From positions 2,170,001 to 2,234,000 of the forward strand of contig CAWIMX010000001.1 in the NCBI GenBank assembly GCA_963837345.1: a stretch of DNA of 64,000 nucleotides, written 5' to 3'. The translations under genes were made by a program, and so were the position numbers. Each line of letters opens with the position of its first letter. Within the stretch, counting starts at the first letter, position 1. The notes under the pieces are model-generated. The model did no database searches and was not told the DNA's origin. It saw only the letters and a program-made list of their open reading frames with translations. Source of the stretch: CAWIMX01 sp963837345 (GTDB lineage: Bacteria; Acidobacteriota; Vicinamibacteria; Vicinamibacterales; CAVVIG01). This document shows positions 28,258 to 35,041 of this stretch, piece by piece.

Positions 28258-28289
28258 GGTCGGTCGGGTGGGTCGGGTCGGTCGGGTGG
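28258..28289. repeat. G-rich short tandem repeat after xer
   Basis: The 14-mer GGTCGGTCGGGTGG occurs at 28258-28271 and again at 28276-28289, giving an 18-base period in a run of GG/GGG tracts on the plus strand. Eight G-tracts in 32 bases could fold as a G-quadruplex. It starts 5 bases after the recombinase stop. Confidence 0.7.
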
Positions 28290-28366
28290 AGCACGTGCGA
28301 TCAGGCTGCAACGTGGCCCTCTCCTCCGTTGATTGCCAAATCAGATTCAATCAGATATGTGAGGAT

Positions 28367-28440
28367 ATGAAGACACTCTCGGCCACCGACGTGTTGCGAC
28401 ACCTCAGCGCCGTACTCAACGCCGTACTCAACAATGATGG
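28367..28440 (+). pseudogene. Remnant of a Phd/YefM-type antitoxin gene
   Basis: Only the first ~24 codons look real: MKTLSATDVLRHLSAVLNAV resembles the standard opening of Phd/YefM antitoxins (MKxxSATDVARHFSAVLDAV). After NNDG the frame enters a palindrome and unrelated sequence, so the DNA-binding and toxin-binding parts are lost. A 12-base tandem duplication (CGCCGTACTCAA twice) sits in the coding part. No toxin gene follows. Best read as the stump of a lost toxin-antitoxin pair. Confidence 0.55.
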
Positions 28441-28444
28441 GCGG

Positions 28445-28470
28445 GCCCGGATTGCCGCTGCAATCCGGGC
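28445..28470. repeat. Perfect 11-bp hairpin with 4-base loop
   Basis: GCCCGGATTGC-CGCT-GCAATCCGGGC. The stem is perfect but is followed by TTCG rather than a T-run, so it is a weak candidate for an intrinsic terminator and may instead be a REP-like palindrome. It lies where the antitoxin-like frame stops resembling an antitoxin. Confidence 0.6.
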
Positions 28471-28514
28471 TTCGTCCCGTCGGTCAACAAATGACCGCCT
28501 GTCCGTCGGCTCTG

Positions 28515-29643
28515 TTATTGGTGATCGGTCCCGGCGGCGCGCCGCGCGTATGCCTTGGCGTCGCCCACGGCAAACTGGTTGTTCCCCTCGACGAGCTCCC
28601 CGTTTCGGAAGCCGAGGTAGAGCACCTTTTCCGTGTGTGGAATGATCCGCCCGAACTCATCCTTCAGCTGCGCGATTTCCTTGTGCGTTGCCACGTCGAT
28701 GACGACGCTATCGCCGAGGAATGCCAGTTTCCCATCGTTGCTCATCGTAATCCAGCTGTGCTGAACACCAGTCGATACCCTCACCATCTTGGAGGGATTG
28801 AGGACGGGGTGGCGGCCATCGCCCGGGTTGTCGAAGACCTGCCACACGTCGTTGTGCGGATCGGCGACCCAGATTTCGCTTTCGTCCGGCGTCATGCCAA
28901 GGCCGTGGCTGGTTTCTGCCGGGGTACCGGGTACCGGAAAGCGCCCGAGCACCTTGCCCGTTGCGACCTGGCCAATCTCGAACCCGATGAGACCGTTGAC
29001 GTTGACATAGACTAGTGGAGCGTATCGGCTGAATCAGTACCAGGGCAATGAACCACAGAGGCTCAGAGACTCAGAGACTCGCGAGGTCGTCGCCGGCCTG
29101 CTGTGCAGGCCGGCCGCGAGGCCGAGCGATCCGGACACCCAAGGCGGCAGGCCCGGGAAACGCGCCTTGCGTGTCCGGATCGGTCGTCCTCGCAGGCGCC
29201 GCGGAGGCGGCGCCGACGACCGGCAGCTCTCGGGTCTCCGTGTCTCCGTGTCTCTGTGGTTGATCTCGAATTCGCGGTTCGTCGAAGCGGTAGTACTTCA
29301 GCGGGTACGGGCCACTAGGCTTCCGTCGTGGTTCATCGTCAGGGGGCGCACCATCTCCGAGAAGGTCATATAACGCAGGACCTTCGAGCCCATGAGACCG
29401 ATCTTCCCATCGGCGGTCAGCGTCAGATTATGAGCGACCGGCGCTTCGGGCACCGGGAGCTTGCTCAAGACTTTGCCGGTGGCGCCGTCGATGTTCTTCG
29501 GGGCGGGCATCAGCGCCGCCGGCAGCCCATACGAAATGCGTTTCACAAAGCTGAAGTTCTCTTCGACGACGCGTGTGCAGAACCCTGTGCCGCCGCGATC
29601 GCGCATACACGGCAAGCAGCAGGGCGGCACGTGCGGCCGTCAC
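28515..29643 (-). pseudogene. YVTN/YncE-type beta-propeller gene, split by the mobile element and truncated
   Basis: Two coding halves on the minus strand flank the element at 29012-29318. Upstream half (to ~29319): NIDGATGKVLSKLPVPEAPVAHN ... EMVRPLTMNHDGSL; downstream half: VYVNVNGLIGFEIG ... HGLGMTPDESEIWVADPHND ... DVIDVATHKEIAQL, ending at 28515. Joining GGAAGCCTAG to TCTATGTC restores NHDGSLVYVNVNGL without frame change. The downstream half ends naturally. The 5' part is also damaged: GTG 29643 opens a signal-peptide-like stretch (MTAARAALLLAVYA) that is out of frame with the propeller, and the first blades seem missing. The intact family is exported with ~350-400 residues; function unknown. 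Confidence 0.78.
29012..29318. mobile_element. MITE-like palindromic element, copy 2 (307 bp, inside a gene)
   Basis: Same element as 3814-4042 in inverse orientation: CTAG at 29012-29015 and 29315-29318, the same CTAGTGG ends and inverted arms. It carries two GAGACACGG-type units instead of three and an extra apical segment of about 87 bases that is itself a hairpin (CGATCCGGACAC...GTGTCCGGATCG, ~20-base stem with one mismatch). Copy 1 could be a deletion derivative of this longer form, as the junction lies in similar CGCGAGG/GCGGAGG words. Net insertion is 303 bases, flanked by a duplicated CTAG (or TA within it) when compared with the restored host gene. Confidence 0.85.
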
Positions 29644-29677
29644 TTGCCAGTCCGAGCTTCAATGTCGCGCCGCGACG

Positions 29678-31096
29678 CTATGACGGGGCGACGGGCGCGC
29701 CAGACTGGACGGCCGGCGTGGCGCTGCGGCGGCGCGGGAACTCGATCCCGAGCGTCTTGATCTTGTAGTTCATCACGCGGGGGCTGATCGACAGCAGCTC
29801 GGCGGCGTCTTTCTGCACCCAGTTCGACATCTTGAGGGCTTCGATGAGCGCATGGCGCTCGATATCGTCGAGCGCGATGCCGGTCGGCGGGATCTTGACG
29901 ACGGCGGCTTCACGGCTCCCGCCGGTGGTCGCCGTCTCGCCGAGGTGCAGGTCGGTCGGAGCGATCGCGCGGCCGTCGGCGAGCAGCATCGCGCGCTCGA
30001 TGGTGTTTTCGAGCTCGCGGATGTTGCCGGGCCAGTTGTACCGCATGAGCAGCTTCTGGGCGTCGGGCTCGAGCCCCTCGATGCGCTTCTTCAGCTCGCC
30101 GGCGAACCGGGCGATGAACGTGTTGGCGAGCGGCACGATGTCGTCCTTGCGCTCGCGGAGCGGCGGGACCTCGATGGACACCACGTTCAGCCGGTAGTAG
30201 AGGTCTTCGCGGAACTGGCCGGCCGTGACCATGGCCGGAAGGTCGCGGTTGGTGGCGGCGATGAGACGCACGTCGACACGCAGGGTCCGCGTGCCGCCGA
30301 GCCGCTCGAATTCGTGCTCCTGGAGCACGCGGAGGATCTTCGCCTGCGTGCTCGGGCTCATGTCGCCAATCTCGTCGAGGAACAGCGTGCCGCCGTCGGC
30401 CTGCTCGAAGCGCCCGATGCGCTGCTTGTCCGCACCGGTGAACGCGCCTTTTTCGTGGCCGAACAGCTCCGACTCGAGCAGATTCTCCTGCAGGGCCGCG
30501 CAGTTCACTTTGACGAAATTGCGCGCGCTGCGCAGAGAGTTGTGGTGAATCGCGCCCGCGATGAGCTCCTTGCCCGTGCCGGTCTCCCCGTGGATCAGCA
30601 CCGTCGTATTGCTCTTCGCGACCTTCTTCACCACGTCGAGCACGCGCCTGAGCGCGTCGCTCGACCCGACGATGCGATCGAAATCGTAGATGTCGAGCTG
30701 CGTATGGCGGAGGTACTCGAGCTCGTGGCGCATCCGCCGCACCTCGAGCGCCTTCTCGATCTTGACCTCCATCTCTTCGATCTCGAACGGCTTCTGGACG
30801 TAGTCGAACGCGCCGATCTTCATGGCTTCGACCGCCGTGTTCACCGACCCGAACGCGGTCATCAGAATGACCGCGGTCGTCGGATAGAGTGCGCGGGTGG
30901 TCCGCAGCACGTCGAGTCCGTCGCTGCCGCCCATCTTGAGGTCGCTCAGGACCACATCGAAGTACCCTTCGTGCAGCTTCTCGATGGCGGCGTTGCCGTT
31001 CGAGGCTTCCTCCACCTCGTGGCCCACTTCCGTGAGTCCGCGGGCCAGGCCGCGCCTGAGCGCATCATGATCGTCGGCGATGAGAATCCGTCCCAT
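29678..31096 (-). CDS. NtrC-family sigma-54-dependent response regulator
   Basis: 472 aa. Receiver domain (ILIADDHDALRRGL; phospho-Asp in VVLSDLKMGG; Lys in YVQKPFE), AAA+ domain with GETGTGKELIAGAIH (Walker A), ELFGHEKGAFTGA (the GAFTGA loop that contacts sigma-54) and GGTLFLDEIGD (Walker B), and a Fis-type HTH (ALKMSNWVQKDAAELLSISPRVMNYKIK). It activates sigma-54 promoters after phosphorylation by the kinase encoded just upstream. ATG 31096 has GGGAGA at suitable distance and begins exactly at the receiver; ATG-like 31117 is an alternative. Confidence 0.95.
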   Translation of the reverse strand: MGRILIADDHDALRRGLARGLTEVGHEVEEASNGNAAIEKLHEGYFDVVLSDLKMGGSDGLDVLRTTRALYPTTAVILMTAFGSVNTAVEAMKIGAFDYVQKPFEIEEMEVKIEKALEVRRMRHELEYLRHTQLDIYDFDRIVGSSDALRRVLDVVKKVAKSNTTVLIHGETGTGKELIAGAIHHNSLRSARNFVKVNCAALQENLLESELFGHEKGAFTGADKQRIGRFEQADGGTLFLDEIGDMSPSTQAKILRVLQEHEFERLGGTRTLRVDVRLIAATNRDLPAMVTAGQFREDLYYRLNVVSIEVPPLRERKDDIVPLANTFIARFAGELKKRIEGLEPDAQKLLMRYNWPGNIRELENTIERAMLLADGRAIAPTDLHLGETATTGGSREAAVVKIPPTGIALDDIERHALIEALKMSNWVQKDAAELLSISPRVMNYKIKTLGIEFPRRRSATPAVQSGAPVAPS

Positions 31097-31121
31097 AGGC
31101 GTGCTGTCTCCCTGCATACCG

Positions 31122-32306
31122 CTACTTGAACCACCCGACGCTGTTCGACACGGGCAACGTGATCCGGAATCGGGTGCCGGAGCCCGGATGGCTGGTCAGA
31201 TCGATGCGTCCGTCGTGCGCGTCCACGATCTTCCTGACGATCGCCAGGCCCAGGCCCGATCCCTGCGGCTTGGTGGTGACGAACGGGTTGAAGATGCGGT
31301 CGGTCAGCTCCGCCGGCACGCCGGGCCCATCGTCGGTCACGTCGACGACGACCGTCGGCTTCGCCGGCTCGTCGTCGCTGAACGCCGGATCGGAGTCGAG
31401 CCGCCCCGGCCCCACCGCAATCGCCACGCGGCCGCGGCCCCCGAGCGCGTCGAATGCGTTGGTGACCAGATTCGTGAACACCTGGCAGAGCTGGTGTGGA
31501 TCACCGTCCACGGCCGGCACCGCCGGATCGATCCGGACGTCCACCGTGACGGCGCCCCGCGTGACCTTGTTTTCCGCCATCGTGATCGCCTGGTGCAGCA
31601 CGTCGGCCAGGCTGGTGCGCTCGACCTGAAGCCGGATCGGCCGGACGTACTCGAGCATCTCGACCACGATCGCGTTCGCCAGCTTGGACTCGCTGATGAT
31701 GTCGGCCAGCAGCGACTGCGCGGCGGCCGACTCGGGAACCTGGCGCCGGAGAAGCCCCGCCATCACCTCGATGCCCGCGAGGGGGTTCTTCAGCTCGTGC
31801 GCGATGCCGGCCGCCATCTCGCCGAGCGACGCGAGCCGATCCCGCAGCCGTTCCCGCTCTTCCGCCTGCTCGACCTGCGTCAGGTCCTTGAAGAACATCA
31901 CCGCGCCGATCACCACGCCCGAGTCGTCCACCACCTTCGACAGCGTGTAGCCAATCACCCGATCGAGGTCCTTGAGCCTGAGATCGGCGCGATTGGGCAG
32001 CGTCGTGAGCTCGAACGAGCTCGCGAGCAGGCGGACGATGTCGGGGCGGCCTCGAAGGACCTCGATCAACGGACGCCCCACGTTCCGCGGATCGGGCGTC
32101 AGCGAAAAGATGCGGTACGCCTCGTCGTTCATCAGCGCCACCGATCCGTCCCGCTCGATCACGATCACGCCGTTGCGCAGGCTCGCAATCAGGTTCCGGA
32201 AGAACCGGTCGTTCGTGCCGCCCGTGCGGGGCGTCGCAGGCGCAGTGGGGCGTGCGGACGGGGGCCGAAGTCGGCCCCCAGAGGGTGCTGGTCGTCGTTT
32301 GGCCAT
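31122..32306 (-). CDS. NtrB-like sensor histidine kinase
   Basis: 394 aa from ATG 32306. A Pro/Arg-rich N-terminus is followed by a PAS domain (about residues 30-140, FFRNLIASLRNGVIVIERDGSVALMNDEA), HisKA with GEMAAGIAHELKNPLAGIE (phospho-His) and HATPase with NLVTNAFDALGG (N box), DDGPGVP and GSGLGLAIVRKI (G boxes). No membrane segment, so it senses a cytoplasmic signal like NtrB. Its stop lies 25 bases before the cognate NtrC-type gene: a two-gene operon. The frame further upstream (to 32381) lacks conserved sequence. Confidence 0.93.
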   Translation of the reverse strand: MAKRRPAPSGGRLRPPSARPTAPATPRTGGTNDRFFRNLIASLRNGVIVIERDGSVALMNDEAYRIFSLTPDPRNVGRPLIEVLRGRPDIVRLLASSFELTTLPNRADLRLKDLDRVIGYTLSKVVDDSGVVIGAVMFFKDLTQVEQAEERERLRDRLASLGEMAAGIAHELKNPLAGIEVMAGLLRRQVPESAAAQSLLADIISESKLANAIVVEMLEYVRPIRLQVERTSLADVLHQAITMAENKVTRGAVTVDVRIDPAVPAVDGDPHQLCQVFTNLVTNAFDALGGRGRVAIAVGPGRLDSDPAFSDDEPAKPTVVVDVTDDGPGVPAELTDRIFNPFVTTKPQGSGLGLAIVRKIVDAHDGRIDLTSHPGSGTRFRITLPVSNSVGWFK

Positions 32307-32426
32307 GGCGAGGATACAGGCGTTCAAGCAAAGGGGCGCGGCAAAGGCCGTGCCCGACACCGGCTGGAGGAAATCGGACAAAAGCCTGTTGGAATCAGAC
32401 GGTTAGGCCGTTCGTCCGAGGTCGAC

Positions 32427-32432
32427 AGTATA
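32427..32432 (-). promoter_or_regulatory. -10 element for the NtrB/NtrC-like operon
   Basis: TATACT on the minus strand, in the AT-richer 162-base gap (32307-32468) between the ABC-F stop and the kinase start. No good -35 hexamer at 17 bases. Nothing else is visible in that gap. Confidence 0.4.
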
Positions 32433-32468
32433 ACAAAACTGTAATTCGGCGACGAATCTGTCAGCGGG

Positions 32469-34442
32469 TCACCGCTTGGGCGAGGCTGGCGCGTCCGCGC
32501 CGGTCTGGAGCTCCTCCCATTCGTGCATGAGATCGCCCACTTGCCACATCAGGGCCTGGTGCCGATCGATCAGCGGCTGCGCTGCGGCGCGGTCCTGATA
32601 GAACCCCGGGGCCGACATGGCCGTCTCGAGCTCGCGCATTTCGCGCTCGCAGTCGGCGATCCGCGACTCGAGCGCGTCGATCTTCTTCTGCTTCGCTTCT
32701 TCGGCGCGCTGACGGCGGCGGGTTTCGGCGTCGGCGCGCTTCTTCTCCTCGCGCGACGCCTTCGGCGCGCGGGTGGACGGTGGCGGCGCGGGCCGGCGAC
32801 GCGCGGGCACCGCTGCAGGAGCGGCAGCGGGGACGGGAGGGTGCTCCTTGTGCCACAGGAATTCGGCATAGGTGCCCGGATAGGCGAGCGCATGGCCCCC
32901 GCCCACCTCGACGATCTTCGTGGCGAGCCGCTCCACGAAATAGCGATCGTGCGACACGAAGACGAGCGTGCCGCCATAGTCTTCGAGCGCGTCGAGCAAC
33001 ACGTCCTTCGAATCGAGATCGAGGTGGTTCGTGGGCTCGTCGAGCAGGAGCGTGTTCGACGGCCGGAGCAGCATCCGTGCGACCGCCAGCCGCGTGCGCT
33101 CGCCACCCGAGAGCACCCCCACGCGCTTCTGCACGTCGTCGCCGGAGAAGAGAAAACCGCCGAGCACGTTGCGGATGGCGGGCACCATGTCGATGGGCGA
33201 GCCCGACGCGAGAGTCTCGTACACCGTCGACGTCGGATCCATGCGCGTGGCCTCGTCCTGGGCGAAGTACTGCATCACGACGTTGTGTCCGACGTGGCAC
33301 TCGCCCCGGTCGGGCGGCTCTTCGCCCGAGAGCAGCCGCATCAGCGTCGACTTCCCGGTGCCGTTCGGCCCGACGACGGCGATCCGGTCGCCGCGTTCCA
33401 CGTGGAGGTCGACGCCGGCCAGGACCGGCAGGCTGCCGTAGGCCTTGGCCACGCCGCGGAGCTCGAGGACGGTCCGGCCGCTCCTGGCCGACGTCGGAAA
33501 GTCGAAGTGGATCTTCTTGCGCTCGGGCGGCACCTCGATCGGCACGACCTTCTCGAGCAGCTTGATCCGGCTCTGGACCTGCGAGGCCTTGGTGGCCTGA
33601 TAGCGAAAGCGATCGATGAACATCCGGATCCGGGCGACTTCTTCGTCCTGCTCGCGCTTGGCCTTGCGCAGCGCCTCGATCCGCGCATGGTGTTCGACGA
33701 GGTAGTGACTGTAGGTGCCCGGATAGTCGGTGAGCGTCCGCAGCGTCAGGTCGGCGATGCGGGTGACGACGGCGTCGAGGAAGTAGCGATCGTGCGAGAC
33801 GAGAATGACGGCGTGGGGGTACTGGTTGAGGTACGTCTCGAGCCAGTTGCGCGCTTCGAGATCGAGATGGTTCGTGGGTTCGTCGAGCAGCAGCAGATTG
33901 GGCTGGCCGAGCAGGAGCTTGGCGAGGGCCAGCCGCATTTGCCAGCCGCCCGAGAAGGTGTCGGTCGGCCGCTCGAAGTCGGTCGGGGCGAAGCCGAGCC
34001 CCTGCAGCACGGCGGCCGTCTTGAGCTCGATGCTGTAGCCGTCGCCCAGGCGGAACCGGTCCTGGAGGTCGCTGTACCGCGCGAGCATCGCGTCGTGCTC
34101 GGCCTCGGGAATGCCGGCGTCGCCGAGCCGCCCCTCGAGGGCGTGCATGTCGGCACGCATCGCGAGCAGGGCGGTGAACGCGCTCGATGCCTCGTCGAAG
34201 ACGGTGCGTCCGCTGTGCGCGAGGCCGTCCTGCGGGAGATAGCCGACCGTGAGCGCGGTGGGTTTGAGGATCGCGCCCGAGTCGGCTTCCTCGAGCCCGG
34301 CCATCATGCGGAGCAGCGTGGTCTTGCCGGCGCCGTTCGGTCCGCAGAGGCCGACGCGCTCGCGATCGGTGATTTGCCAGGTGACGTGGTCGAAGAGAAC
34401 GCGGTCGCCGAAGGCTTTCGTCAGCGCCTGAAGCTGGATCAT
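32469..34442 (-). CDS. ABC-F family ATPase (ribosome-associated)
   Basis: 657 aa, soluble, two ABC domains in tandem. First: GLCGPNGAGKTTLLRMM, SGGWQMRLALAKLLL, LLLDEPTNHLDLEA; second: VVGPNGTGKSTLMRLL, LSGGERTRLAVARMLL, LLLDEPTNHLDLDS. Between them is the P-site tRNA-interaction linker (EALRKAKREQDEEVARIRMFIDRFRYQATKASQVQSRIK). The C-terminus has an Ala/Pro linker and a coiled coil (about 570-645), as in Uup/YdiF-type members. Likely rescues or tunes translating ribosomes. ATG 34442 overlaps the stop of the HTH-receiver gene (ATGA). Family members can confer antibiotic resistance, but nothing here marks this as one of those. Confidence 0.93.
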   Translation of the reverse strand: MIQLQALTKAFGDRVLFDHVTWQITDRERVGLCGPNGAGKTTLLRMMAGLEEADSGAILKPTALTVGYLPQDGLAHSGRTVFDEASSAFTALLAMRADMHALEGRLGDAGIPEAEHDAMLARYSDLQDRFRLGDGYSIELKTAAVLQGLGFAPTDFERPTDTFSGGWQMRLALAKLLLGQPNLLLLDEPTNHLDLEARNWLETYLNQYPHAVILVSHDRYFLDAVVTRIADLTLRTLTDYPGTYSHYLVEHHARIEALRKAKREQDEEVARIRMFIDRFRYQATKASQVQSRIKLLEKVVPIEVPPERKKIHFDFPTSARSGRTVLELRGVAKAYGSLPVLAGVDLHVERGDRIAVVGPNGTGKSTLMRLLSGEEPPDRGECHVGHNVVMQYFAQDEATRMDPTSTVYETLASGSPIDMVPAIRNVLGGFLFSGDDVQKRVGVLSGGERTRLAVARMLLRPSNTLLLDEPTNHLDLDSKDVLLDALEDYGGTLVFVSHDRYFVERLATKIVEVGGGHALAYPGTYAEFLWHKEHPPVPAAAPAAVPARRRPAPPPSTRAPKASREEKKRADAETRRRQRAEEAKQKKIDALESRIADCEREMRELETAMSAPGFYQDRAAAQPLIDRHQALMWQVGDLMHEWEELQTGADAPASPKR

Positions 34443-35041
34443 CCCTGTTCGCCGAGTGCCTTGGCTGCGGCGGCGAGCACCTGCGGCACGCGGAACGGCT
34501 TGGTCAGATACCCGGCGACGCCGAGGTTCACCGCCTCGATCGCGCTCGCTTCGGTGGAGAAGCCGGTGATGATGATGACCGGCAGGTCGGTCTTGTACCG
34601 CTTGGCCTCCCGGATCACGGTGAGGCCGTCCATCCCCGGCATCTTGAGGTCGGCGATGAGCAGATCGTAAGGGTACATCCGCATGCGCTCGAGCGCGGTG
34701 CGGCCGTCCTGGGCGACGTCGACGTCGTATTCGGCGAGCGCGAGCGTCTTGGCCAGCAGATCCCGGATGCTCGCCTCATCGTCGACCACGAGCACGCGGG
34801 GGCGCGCGCTGGCGGCGGCCGGCCGATTCGCGGCCGCGGCCGCGGTGACGGGGGCGCGCGAGCCCCCGCGCGGGCGCTGGCTGTCCAGCCAGGCATCGAT
34901 GTCACGCTTGCGGAACCGCCACTGCCTGCCGACGCGGACCGCCGGAATCTTGCCGGCCTTGATCAGCCGGTAGACGGTGCGGAGGTTCACCTGGAGGTAC
35001 TCCAGGACTTCCTCGGTCGTCAGAAACGTTTCGTCAATCAT
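34439..35041 (-). CDS. Excisionase-type HTH fused to a response-regulator receiver
   Basis: 200 aa. Residues 5-55 are a MerR/excisionase-like DNA-binding domain (FLTTEEVLEYLQVNLRTVYRLIKAGKIPAVRVGRQWRFRKRDIDAWL); after an Ala/Arg linker, residues ~80-198 form a receiver (VLVVDDEASIRDLL, phospho-Asp in LLIADLKMPGMDG, IIITGFS, YLTKPF). The DNA-binding domain at the N-terminus, ahead of the receiver, is the reverse of the usual order. The gene overlaps the upstream kinase gene by 8 bases and the downstream ABC-F gene by 4, so the kinase is its probable partner. Confidence 0.93.
   Translation of the reverse strand: MIDETFLTTEEVLEYLQVNLRTVYRLIKAGKIPAVRVGRQWRFRKRDIDAWLDSQRPRGGSRAPVTAAAAANRPAAASARPRVLVVDDEASIRDLLAKTLALAEYDVDVAQDGRTALERMRMYPYDLLIADLKMPGMDGLTVIREAKRYKTDLPVIIITGFSTEASAIEAVNLGVAGYLTKPFRVPQVLAAAAKALGEQG

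Noticed and set aside
28445..28470. Intrinsic terminator for xer
   Set aside because: Strong hairpin but no T-run and ~190 bases beyond the stop; left as a palindrome only.
29852..31129. 425-codon plus-strand open frame opposite the NtrC-type gene
   Set aside because: Antisense of conserved AAA+ motifs, no own start context or family resemblance.
32523..34670. 715-codon plus-strand open frame opposite the ABC-F gene
   Set aside because: Exact antisense of clear ABC-F motifs; composition typical of a shadow frame.
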